A stretch of DNA of 64,000 nt from contig NC_069659.1 of NCBI RefSeq assembly GCF_027244095.1, positions 146,792,001 through 146,856,000 on the forward strand, written 5' to 3'. Under the pieces are notes generated by a model. It made no database searches and was not told the origin of the DNA. It saw only the letters and a list, made by a program, of their open reading frames with translations. Position 1 is the first letter of the stretch. Every line of letters begins with the position of its first letter. The stretch is from Hemicordylus capensis. Lineage: Eukaryota; Chordata; Lepidosauria; Squamata; Cordylidae. Positions 34,063 to 46,100 of this stretch are shown here, piece by piece. Made by a program: the position numbers and the translations under genes.

Positions 34063-35041
34063 TATCTCGTTGTAGAACAAACTACATTTAGACTTGTTGA
34101 AGAATAGACTTAACTCAAAAAATGTGTCAGTAGTAAGCTTGTCATTTGAAACATGAACACTATATGTTGCATGATCAGTCTCAGAGGGAAGTTGAAACTG
34201 AAGGGCACAGCTACTTCGTTTTCAGTGGCAAGGCAGAGCTACTGTGGCAGCTGCGTTCTCCAACTGCGCCAGTAATCATTTGTCCTTTCTCTTTATGGCA
34301 TTAGAGTTGCTTGTCTCTCATTTGTCACAAGGTCATCTCTATGAATCCAGGGTGGACCATTTCATGAGAACCACCGAACCTTTCATAATAGTGGAGGAGA
34401 GTGGTGAAATACATTTGCAGGGTTTGTGCTGTTCTGTCTTAAAATCCTGTTCAGTTCTAATGAATCTGGACAAAATGAATGAGTATACATCAGACTGACG
34501 CAGCTCACTTCCTAACACAGGAGGCAAATCTCTATGAACTGGGCAGCTTTGTCTGGTTTGGGATACACTGTGTAGGGCAAGTCCAACTTAATTTATTCTT
34601 TTGTTGTACTTGTTAGATCTGTATCCCACCCTATCATTATATGCCCAAGGATATTAGGTTTACCTGTTTGGTAGCTTGCATGGAAGCAAAACCAACTTCC
34701 TTAATCTGCACTGAATGCCACACTTAGTATATTTTGAATATAGGCAAACAGCAGGGAATGAGGGAACTGAAATGTACTTTCTCCTAGTAACATGCAGAAA
34801 CTTATCACATTTCATGGGGAGCAGTTTGTGTGACAGTGCAATATGAACAATCAGAACTTATGTCAGAAAGAGAATACTTTAAAATTCAGCATTTTACATG
34901 ACAGGGCTTTTCCCCTACTGCAGATGCAGCTACTAGCACACCACTCAATCCCTGCTCCAGAACTTTTGGCAATTGAAAAAAAGAAAACAAGAAAGAGGGA
35001 ATCAAAAATGAGAAATTCTTCTTTTACATGTTTGTTTTGTA

Positions 35042-35312
35042 GTGCCGTGTAATGGTTGTAAGTGTGTCATCAAGTCAGTTTCTACTCCTGGTGCCCACAG
35101 AGCCCTGTGGTTTACTTTGGTAGAATACAGGAGGGGTTTACCATTGCCTCCTCCCTCACAGTATGAGATGATGCCATTCAGCATCTTCTTACATCGCTGC
35201 TGCCCGATATAGGTGTTTCCAATAGTCTGGGAAACATACTAGTGGGGATTCGAACCAGCAAACTTCTGCTTGTTAGTCAAGCATTTCCCCGCTGCACCAC
35301 TTAATGACTGTA
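35042..35312 (-). repeat. RTE-tailed tRNA SINE (reverse), near full length
   Basis: Tail gtgtcatcaagtcagtttct, body gaggggtttaccattgcctc and cagtctgggaaacat-like sequence, head gattcgaaccagcaaacttc (B box) and cccgctgcaccacttaa. Confidence 0.8.
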
Positions 35313-36435
35313 CTGTATACCTAAGTAGAGTTCAATACAAATCAATAAATGCTAGTCAAGTAATTAGTCCCATCATATGCTACTATTATGATACGAAGCT
35401 TGAAAGGAAACTGTATTCATCTTCATTTATTTATTTCCCCCCTTTTCTTATTTTTCTCTTTAAGAAACAATCTAGTTCCTATTAAAGTCCATATGCTCAA
35501 CTCCACAAAAACCTACTTCATTCTACACACATTTAGAACACTGCACAAAGTGTGCCTAGCTGCCTATTAGCATAAACGCTGTGATGACATGATAAAAGAT
35601 TTTTGTCACAAGGACTGTTTCACACAAAATTGCTCCCCACATGAAACCAGTCTTGATGTGTGGACTACCATCATGACAAAAAGACATCATCTGTTAGAAT
35701 GATTCCAAGAGAAATTACAGGCACTATATAGGGCAAAATGTCCTTGAAAAATAGTTTTTGTTGCAATGCTGCCCCAACAGATTGAGAAGGAAACAAGGAA
35801 GCTAATATCATTTATTGGCCCGTATAATAATTGTTTAAAGCTGCAAGCTTTCCACTAGCATCAGGCTGTTTTTGAGTGTACAGAAGCAGAAATCTGAAGT
35901 CTAAACCAACTCTTTGTTGAGTCAGCCTAATAGAAGTATTTAGTTAACTTTCTTCATTCTCAGGAATGGACTCGGAGATTGACCTTCTATAAGACATAAA
36001 CTTGTGAAAAATCATATACCCTACTTTTCCTCACAAGTTTTCACCTGACAGCTGAGTTGTTCAACAATCTGTAACTTTAAACTAAAATTATGTTGAGAGA
36101 ATATATCTTGTTTACCTATTAACTAGCCTGTACTGAAGAATACCCAATACCTCCCTTCCCCGTCTCCCATTCCTCCTTCCTTTCACATATAACTGTACTC
36201 AATGCCGGACTAAACCGATTCTGAATATAAGCAAACAGCAAGGTATAAGGGAACTGAAGCTGCCCAAAATATTTCCTTCTGGCAGCATGCAGAGGCCCTT
36301 ATGGTACACTACTTATATTTCATGAAGTGTGAAGCTGAGTGAAAGACTGGCAACATCACAAGCCGATTTTGTTTCTATTATGAAACACATATATATTACA
36401 AATCACCTTTGGAAACATATCAAGGGAGGCAAACA

Positions 36436-36441
36436 TTTATT
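36436..36441 (-). terminator. Candidate polyadenylation signal of ERCC5
   Basis: AATAAA on the minus strand about 216 bp after the ERCC5 stop codon. Position is plausible, but there is no transcript evidence, and other A/T-rich hexamers occur nearby. Confidence 0.4.
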
Positions 36442-36656
36442 TTAATGCAGGTTTTCTTGAGGGGAAAATCTGACAGCCTCTTGAAGAGGCTTAAAATGTT
36501 GAGTTGATGATTGCTAAAAACCATCCAATTTAAATAGAGTCAATATATATAAATAACAAAAAATGGGGTAGGAAGGGCAGATCATTAATCCTTTTCTTGT
36601 GAAGATTTCATTGTGCTATTTACAAAACATTTTTAAAAAAATGTCCACATATGTTA

Positions 36657-37196
36657 CTAACAGAATTTCTTTCTTTTTCCTCCTGAAAATCTGCCTCTTG
36701 CCTTTTTGCCCTCAAATACAGGTCTGGCTGTCACCACAGGCATTTTCTCCTCTTCGCTGGAGCTACTATTCCCTGCTTCATCCCCTGTGGCTTCATGCCC
36801 CATGGTGCTTTCATCACATTTAAGTGTCGTCGTGTTTCCCCCTCTTTTACGTTTATTCAAGGCTTCATTCTCCAAATCTTCAACAGATGACTCACTGGAT
36901 GCCTCTGAGAGCTGAACCTCTCCTATGAAGCCTCCCCCCAAACAGCACTCCTCTTTAGAGGGCAGTTGTTTTTTCCTCTTGCTCCTTTGGCTCTCTATTC
37001 TGGTCTGCCTGGGGTCCTTCCCTTTCCTCTGCTTGCATTCTTGTTCCATGACTGTAGTAGCCTCGAAGACTTCACTTTCTTCCTCCTCCTTTTCTTTCCT
37101 TTTCATACAAGTCACAGCCCTGCGAAGCCTTTGACTCTTGATGGCTTGCTTATCTTGTTGTGCTAGTCGGAAGAACGAGTCAATACGGAGCTGAGT
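36657..37196 (-). CDS. ERCC5: ERCC5 terminal coding exon 15 (residues 948-1126)
   Basis: Opens [17 protein letters not shown], which holds the PCNA-interacting (PIP) box QxxIxxFF. The tail is low-complexity and charged, with several basic runs ([24 protein letters not shown] at the end) compatible with nuclear localisation. The family's VTARPVF motif near the C-terminus is present. The stop is at 36657-36659. Confidence 0.95.
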   Translation of the reverse strand, partial: TQLRIDSFFRLAQQDKQAIKSQRLRRAVTCMKRKEKEEEESEVFEATTVMEQECKQRKGKDPRQTRIESQRSKRKKQLPSKEECCLGGGFIGEVQLSEASSESSVEDLENEALNKRKRGGNTTTLKCDESTMGHEATGDEAGNSSSSEEEKMPVVTARPVFEGKKARGRFSGGKRKKFC

Positions 37197-40100
37197 CTAC
37201 AAAGGAAGCAAAAACAACCCATTTAAATGACTGATGTTAGAGGAAGTATGGAGTAGGGATGTGTGAATTGATTTGGGTACAAAACAATTTGGGTACAAAA
37301 CCTGCATCTGGCTGATTTGTAGACAGAACAAATCACGCCTGTGCTCAACTGCCCAGATTCAGGTACAAAACAAATCACCCCAGATTCAGAGCCAAAAAAT
37401 TCGGGAGATTAGTAAATATTATTTCCTACCAGAGAATCTACTCTCAGAAGAACACCTCAGACACTGAAAACAACAAAACCCAGTGCCCCATGGGCTTGTC
37501 GTTCTGGCGATGGTTGGCACCATATGTGCACTACACCACAACCTGCCCTGGGTCACCCAGGTGCCCCCCAAGTGGAGTTATGGGGCTGCTGAAATTCCCC
37601 ATTATTCCCTATGGGGGGAAAGCTTAATGATATGCCAACTTCAGGAAAAAAATTAAAAACCACCCCTTTCACCAATTTCTTTGAAATCTGGATGGTAGCA
37701 GGCACCCATTGGGCACTACCACCTGATCCACGCTTCTGCCCCCAAGTCTCGTTTTCTGCCCCAAAGACATAACTTAAAAAAATAATTTAAAAAACACCCT
37801 TCTGCCCTATTTCCTTGAAATCTGGGTGGTAGCTTCCCTGCACCCATTGGACACTACCACCCAGCACAAGCCACCCTGGTCCCCCCACCCCTTAAGTTAA
37901 GTTATAATTAAGGCTGCTGAAATCCCCATTATTCCCTATGGGGGAAAGCTTAAAGACACACCAACTTCAAAACTTTTTTTAAAAAAAAAAATCACCCCTT
38001 TGCCCAATTTCTTTGAAATTTGGGTGGTAGCTTCCACCCATTGGGCATTATCACCCACCCCACTCTTTTGCCCCCAGAACCCCCTTTTTGCCCCAAACTG
38101 ATTTGGATTCAGATTCAGAAGTTTTCAGTACAAATAAAATCTGGGGTGATTGGGGGGGTGGGGAGCAGATTCAGACCCAAAACAAATTGGGGTGATTTGA
38201 TTCAGGTACAAATCAAATCAAATCAAATCAAATCAAAAAAATCGATTCATCCACATCCCTAGTATGGAGTATTCCAACTGCAGTAGGAAAATATTAAAGC
38301 TCCACAGACCCTGGGGACACCAATCCATATGAACCTCTCTGCCAAGAAAAAAATTATGGAAAGGGCCACTCCAGCAAACAGATTCATTATTGTTTTGTTT
38401 ATGTTTTGTTTTTGGTGTGATATAAATGTTAGAAATACAGTCAATAAAAATAATATACATATAGCCAAAATAGCAGATAGCAAAGTTTTCATAAGGTCTT
38501 CAAATATACAGCGGCAACCAACTTGTTCAGAATCAATAACCACAGGATAAACAAATCATGTAACAAAGATTGCTGATAATTTGACTATTTCCTGCATATG
38601 TAATGCATAAAATCCCTGCTAACTGGGCAAAGAGCCACCTTTTACAGTGGTGACTTTCTCATATTTGGTGGGGAGAACAACAGTATCTGTCAAACCACAG
38701 CACAATGTCATTCCAGTGGCTGTTGCTGAAGCCTATCATGTGTTTCTTTTTCAAACTGTGAGCCCTCTGAGGACAAAGAACCATTTTCTTTCTTTTTTTT
38801 CTCTATGCAAATCGCTTTGAGACCTTTTTTTGTTTAGTTCCAGGCAATTCTGAATGCAAGGAGTTTGCAAGTATTATGAGCCAGTGGGATATCTCATAGG
38901 TCTAGCTTTCCACACTGAGTAAAGGGGAGTCCTCTGGAAAAGGTACCTGGCCAATTTCTGAGATATGAAAGGATGCTATCTGCATGGCCTTCTTGTCTAC
39001 CCACTATAAAAGCTCAACATCTGCTGTGAAAGTGTTCACTCACAAATGTATATGCTGCCAGGAAACCAATTATGATCCAAAACATGCTAGGGAGAGAAAG
39101 AGATATCATTTCTCTTGGCAAACCTTTAAGCCACCAGTGGAGGAAATGATCTTGCCAGCTTCTGGGTTTATAAATCAAGAGGTCTGAAACACACACTAGA
39201 TGCGAGTGTCTTTGTATCTCTTTCTGTGTCTTCCGCTAGCTTTACTGTCCTCAACTTGAAACATCTTTCCATTTAAAATCGTTTGAAAGCTATGTTAAAT
39301 TTCACGTGTAAACATTTAAAGCTAGGAACTTGGAAGTCAGCTCAAGGGCTTCCATCATCCAGTCCCACCCCTTTGGGGACAAATTTTATAAATGGATCTG
39401 TGAGATCAGTTCTGGTTCTTCAGTCCCCAAATCATCCTTAACACAAACCAAGTGTAAAGCCCTCAGCTTGAGTGGGGCAAACCACCCCAGGTGACAGGGA
39501 AGGTCTGGCCTCAGAGTCAAGCCGCCTGGGTAGTTTCCTTCTGCTGCCTGTTCCCACAGAAGCAGTGCCCCAATGGCAGGCTTCTGGCTTCTTGGGCTCT
39601 CCCCAACTGGGCAGCCCTCACCTCTCTGGCCCCTCATCACAGGCCTTTTCTGCCCCAAGGACATGCCATCTTCAAAAATCACTTAAAAATCAGCCCTCTG
39701 CCGAACTCCTTTGAAATTTTGGTGGTAGCTTCCACCCACTGGGCACTACCACCCACCCAACACTTTTGCCCCTGGGACCCCCCCTTTTTTTGCCCTGAAC
39801 CGATTCAGAAAATTTGGGGGTACAAATCAAATCTGGAGTGGGGGGGGTCAGATTCAGACCGAAAACAAATCGGGGGTGATTCGATTTGGGTACAAATCAA
39901 AATGAAAAAATCAATTTGTGCACATCCCTAGTTGCCATATGACTAATGTTTTCTATGTTGATCAAATTTTGATTTCTCATCTGCTTGATTTGACTTTCAG
40001 TGAAGTCATTTTTTAATAGTGGCTTATATCCAGACTAGTGTTGTGCTAGCAGCATTATGCCAGTGCAAGGATGTAGCTCAAAGACAGGAATGTCTGTTTC

Positions 40101-43100
40101 ATACTAGTCCTTGTACAACTAAAGATGCTGACAACTTGCATAACAGGTTGCAGAACCTTGTATATCCTGGAGGTATTCCATTAATGGTTGCACAACATCA
40201 GAGAACACCACACTGTGCAGCTCCACAAACTTCATGTACTTAACGTATGTAAGAACATAGAAAGCTGCCATATACTGAGTCAGACCATTGCTCCATCTCG
40301 CTTAATATTATCTATACAGACTGGCAACGGCTTCCCCAAGGTTGCAGGCAGGAATCTCTCTCAGTCCTATCTTGGAGATGCCAGGGAAAGAACTTGGAAC
40401 CTAGATGCTCTTCCCAGAGTCTCTCCATCCCCTAAGGAGAATATCTTACAGTCCTCACACTTCTAATCTCCCTTTCGTATGCAACCAAGGTGGACCCTGC
40501 TTAGCTAAGGGGACAAGTCATGCTTGCTACCACAAGACCAGCTCTTCTTTCATTGAACAGCACAACACGTCTGGATGTACACCACTGATGCATTTGTCAT
40601 TACAGATTTGGTTAATTATATTATGTGTATTTTGTTATATATGTCACTGTTCTGTTAGGTCAAGGTAGGTTTTTCAGGTGCATATGGGTAAACACTTTGG
40701 ATGCTACAGCAACACCAGTTTAGATATTTCACCACCACTCTGACATATACATCGGTGTTTTAGTAATACCTGCTGAGCATTCAGCTGTTTGAGGACAGGC
40801 AGAAGGACTTCATCTGTTTTTGTTTTAGTCCATCCAAAATGACTTTGGCAAAATGTGTGGTAGTTAAGGATCATCAACAGAAAAACAAAATGCAATAAAG
40901 AAAGCCAAAAAAGGAAAGCAAGTTCCTTAAGCAGCATACACCCATAGGAGAAATAGGATTTACTAGCTGAACTCGCACAGAGCGTCTGTGCGGTAGTTTA
41001 CTTCCTTTTGGGGTTTAGTTGGGAGAATTCGTTTGGCTGGTCCTCCCACAGCTCTCTCACTCGCTCTGTCCCCCCCCCACGTGCCTCTCTCTCTCGCTGT
41101 CTCTCCCCCCCACAGCGCCTCTCACTCGCTGTCTCCCCCCCCATGCACCTCTCTTGGTGGCGCTGTATCTCCCCCCGCACCTCTCTCGCTTGCGCTGTAT
41201 CTCCCCCCGCACCTCTCTCGCTTGCGCTGTCTCTCCCCCCCGCGCCTCTCTCGCTTGCGCTGTGTCCCCCCCCACGCGCCTCTCTCGCTCGCTGTCTCTC
41301 CCCCCACACGCACCTCTCTTGGTGGCGCTGTATCTCCCCCCGCACCTCTCTCGCTTGCGCTGTCTCTCCCCCCCGCGCCTCTCTCGCTCGCTCTGTCCCC
41401 CTCCGCGCCTCTCTCTGTGGTCAGCCTCCTCCTCTCTGTGGTCGGTTTCCTCTGCCTTTCCTTTCCTTTCTATTTCCTTTTCTGTTCCCGAGTCTGCGGA
41501 TTCCCACCTCCCTTGCTGCTGCTCCCTGCCCAGGCAATGGTTCCTCCTTTCCCCTCTGCCTTTCCTCCTTCTGTGTCCTGAGTCTGCGGATTCCGCCTGC
41601 CATCCCTAGCTCGCTGCCCCTCCCTTCCCAAGGCAATCATGGCTTCAGGCATCTGCACGGCTCCGGACGCCTCCGGATGTAGGCCTCAATTCGGTCGTCC
41701 GTAAGTGAATTATTTATATAGATAATCAGTGTTTCACAAGTCTACAACATTTCTGATAGCTGTTAGACAGACAATGAAGTACAGTGGTTAGTGTTGGACA
41801 GGGACTAGGGATGGGCCCGGACCGGTCCGGAGGCCATTTAAAAGGCCTCCGGACCGGTCCGGACCTGGGCGGTCCGGTTCGGCTGGGTGGGTACCTTTAA
41901 GAGCGGCGGGAGGGTTTACTTACCCCTCCCGCCGCTTTCCTGCTTGCCGCCGTAATCTTTAGATTAATTGGAGCGGCAGGACACCAGCCGCCCCCGCCGC
42001 GACTGGATTAGGGGCCAAATCGGCCCAAACTACTGCCGCGGCCGCCGACCACCCACGCACCCGCCCAACACAAGGCCCGATTTCGGGCCAAGGTAGCCAG
42101 TGGCTACTAGACCGGATTAGGGGCCAAATCGGCCCAAACTACCGGGTGGGTGGTCAGCGGCGGTTGGGTGGGTGGGCGGCGGCGGCAGTAGTTTGGGCCA
42201 ATTTGGCCCCTAATCCGGTCACGGGGGGTGGGCAGCGGGTGTCCTGCCGCCCCAATTAATCTAAAGATTACGGCGGCAAGCAGGAAAGCGGCGGGAGGGG
42301 TAAGTAAACCCTCCCGCCGCTCTTAAAGGTACCCCCCCAACCCAGTGCCGGACCACAGTTGGCGGTTCCGTGCACACCCCGAACAGGGACTGGGGAAATC
42401 TGAGTTCAAATCCCTGCTCAGGATACTTTGAGCAAGTCATCATTTGAGCTACTCAAAGAGTTTTTGTAAGGATCAAGTGGGTGACATGAGGAGTTACCTT
42501 GTATGCCACCCAAACCTCCTCGAAGAAAGGGTGGGAAGAATGCAATCCGCCATTAAAAAGAAAAAAGAAATCCTAAGAATTATTAAACATTTTACATGAT
42601 CCTGAGATATTCCTCATATACTGTTAAAACAGGTCTTACAAATTTGCAGAATCTTTCACATGCAAAAAGCTTTGCCATTCTTAGCACTTTCATCCTGACA
42701 ACCACTACATGAAAATTCTTCATTCATGCTGTATTTCATATAAACGCAAGCCAAATACTGTTTTTTCTTCATCCCCAAAGCCTTAGACACAGCCTGAGAT
42801 CAAGTCTAGCAGCTAGTAGGGTTGATTAACATAGATCTACTGAAAATGTTAAGACTGCTATAAGCTGCAAACTTTCATGGCTGTTTTACCATGCTCAGCC
42901 ACTCCTCATTTTGCACACTTTGCTTAACATCCAATCTGATAAAGAGTTCTGAAAAATCCAAAATTTTGCTCAAGATTTTGTGTCTTTTTGGCTGGTCCTA
43001 ATAAAAATATTATTTGATTGTGGCTTTCAGATTTGATTATAGATGGCACTTCCTCATTTAACTTAGTGCGAGGAATATGTGCATCAGACAAGCTTACAAA

Positions 43101-46100
43101 TTTACAACGTTTCAAACATGTCGCAACATGTTTAGAGACAAATTTCTACCTCTCCACTTATCACAGAACTATTTTAGTGACCATAAGAACTGCAGTGATA
43201 TTCCATTGGCTAAGTTCACTTATATACACAATTCTCCTGAACAACTTTCCTTTATAATACCGGCTTATTAGGATAAGAGATGAACAAGGGGAGAAGAAAA
43301 GGATATTCTCTGATCTGTTCCAAATCTGGTCTTCCCCAAACAAATGATCCCTTTGATTCATCCACCACAGGATGCAGATAAGCTTCTGCTACTGCAGGAT
43401 TTGGGAAACCTGGTGTAAGTTGCAACTGCCGCAATTTTTTCTTCACTTTGGTATCATGTGGGTTGGGTCGTGATTTCTTACTCTTCTGAGCCTCAGACCA
43501 CCATTTGCTGAAAAACACACACACACACGAAATAAATACACACACTCTATGGCTCACATTCTAATTAACGTACCTGGAGAAGACTTATATTCTAACATTG
43601 TGTAGTGTGTGTGGTGGTCCTTTCTAGGGATGTGCCCGAAGTTGCTTCGGCGCCGATAGTTCTTTAAGGGCAGGGGAGGGTGCACTCACCCCTCCCGCCG
43701 CATTTCCCCCACCGGTGCTCCGTTATTTTCAAGCCCCTCGGGGCGGCAGCGTTCCTCCCTGCCGCCACGTTGTCCACGTGTGTGCGCCCGTCGAAACGGG
43801 CTGAGATGTTTCGGGCTCAAGCCTAGTCCTCCCCCCCACCAGAAGCCCTTTGTATCACCCCAAAACATGTTTCTATGGGCTGTGCGACCCTCAACAACAT
43901 ATTTTCTGGTGTCATAAGGTACTTTCTGGGGAAAGGTAAGTCACCCAAATTTCATCCCATTTTCAGAAGCCCAGATGCTCCTCCTGGATGTCAGCCTATG
44001 TAGCTATTTCTTCTTCTACTACTACTATGAATATTTATATCCCGCTCTTCAACCAAAGTTCACAAAGCGGTTTACAAAGAAAAATACATAAATAAAGTGG
44101 TCCCCTGTCCCCAAAGGGCTCACAATCTATAAAAAACATATGGCAGATACCAGCAACAGTCACTGGAAGGATGCTGTGCTGAGGCTGGAAAGGACCAGTT
44201 GCTCTCCCGCTGCTAAACATAAGAGAATCACCACTTTAAAAGGTGTCTCTTTGCTCAGTTAGCAGGGGTTAGAGAAACACTCTGTCTCATTTTTCTTCCT
44301 GGTTATTTCTCCTTGATGATCTAAAATATTTTGTATATAGAAGAAATAGGAAAACTGTTTTGTTGAAATCAACATAGCTGCAACAACTGCATTTGCTTCC
44401 TACTAACTGAGCATAGAGGCATCTTTTAAAGTGGCAGGCCTCTCATATCTAGCAGGGGAGAACAACTGTCTGTGTGTTCATTCAGCATGGGGTCCCTCGA
44501 GTGACTGCTGGTGGTGTTCCCATATCTTTATAGACTGCAAATGACTTTGGTACACGGAACTATTTTCTCATGCCTTCCGCTATGTAAACTACTTTGTGAA
44601 CTTTTGTGGTTGATGAAAACAGTATATAAATTATAATAATAAATTTGAGACCTCTCAGAGGACTGCCTTGGTGCCCTAAAATTCTTCAATATCTTTTCCA
44701 AATTCTGCAAAGGAAGTTGAATTTTGCAACCAAGATACATTATGCAGATTAAGACAAATACTAAACCGAGATTAATTTATACTGTTCAAGTACCAATATC
44801 TGCCTTTCCTTATCACAAACTCATTTTTAATCTGAAAATAACTAAAGTGCTGGACCACGATCAAAAGAAATCTGAAGGCACAGGGAATAACTTGATGTGC
44901 AGCATCATTTGTTGGTTTTGGTACAGTAGTTCCCTGCTAAAGAGGAGACAAGGACAATTCAGTTTGAAAAGGAGTCTGTCTCTTCAGGAATGGGAACTGC
45001 AGCCGTGGGAGCAGACAGGAGACCTTAGTATACATACAGTTCACTTCATATTCATCTGTCATTTTGATGGCATGCAATGTACATAAATGTAAATGACAGT
45101 GGCAGTTTTAAGACTACAGGAAGGACTGGACAGTTGCTACTAGACATATTTATGTGGCTAGTGGCAAGAATATGCAGTCATAAGAAAAAATACCCAGTTC
45201 TGTAACTGTTTTGGGGTAATGCCCCCATTTCTACGATTGCAGAAGACTGACAGAACCATCAAGATAAAACAAGGAAAATTGCCTACGTTAGTTTTAAGAG
45301 AGGCTCCACTCCTCGTCCAGGGAATTCATTCAAAATCTCCATCGCCGTTACACAACCAACATTAGGAATCCCTTCTGTGTAATCACTGCCGAGCAGATAG
45401 GCTAAGTTAATGAACTTGCTTCGATCTAAGCCTGAAGGAAAGGATATTAAAACCAGGTGTGATGGCACAAATATATGAATTATGTTCTAAAACATTATCG
45501 CTGGCTACCCAAAAACCTGTTGCAATTATTATCACAACTGGAGCTATCAAGGCTTAAAGCAAATGGTAATGGTAAACTGGAAGGTGACAGATGTTAAGAG
45601 TATTCTGAGCAAAATATTGCCATATCAATTTTCAGCTACCTTTGCAATTCTGAAGAGAAGTAATTCATTCCCAATCACAGAAGCAAAACATCAATCCTCG
45701 AATGCTACCTCAGAGATCCTGGAGCAATAATCCAGAGTCCCTGCTAACTAGGAAATAATCCCTGCTAACTAGGAAAAGAGGCACCTTTTAAAGAGGTGAA
45801 TTTTGTAATTAACTTGGTTCGATCTAAGCATGAAAGAAAGGATGAGCAAACCAGGTGTGACAGCACACGTGCATGAACTCTGTTCTAAAAAATTAACACT
45901 GAGCAGTGAGCACCAAATATCAGTGAGAACTGGAAGCAGGGGAAGAACTACTATACTGATTCAACCCAGCATATTGTCCCTCTAATGGTTGTCACTGGTG
46001 TCTCCCTTCTGTTTCCTTTTTGGATTTGTAAGCCCCGTTGAGATAAGGAGCTTCTACAGTGTAAGACTCCTTTTTGTTGTTGTTGAAAAGCAGTACCTCA

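Noticed and set aside
36706-37166. Plus-strand open frames opposite ERCC5 exon 15
   Set aside because: Antisense shadows of the charged C-terminal exon.
40963-41002. Possible hammerhead ribozyme core at the start of the 40961 element
   Set aside because: The stem is perfect but the flanking conserved core bases do not match well. Kept only as a speculation in the finding.
41008-41682. Long overlapping open frames rich in Pro, Leu and Ser
   Set aside because: Produced by the CT-rich minisatellite. Open in several frames at once and no protein features.
45433-45450. ATATCCTTT upstream of the exon 12 acceptor, resembling a U12 donor
   Set aside because: It is at the 3' end of intron 11, just before the acceptor, and intron 11 starts with an ordinary gtaagg donor. 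Best read as pyrimidine tract.
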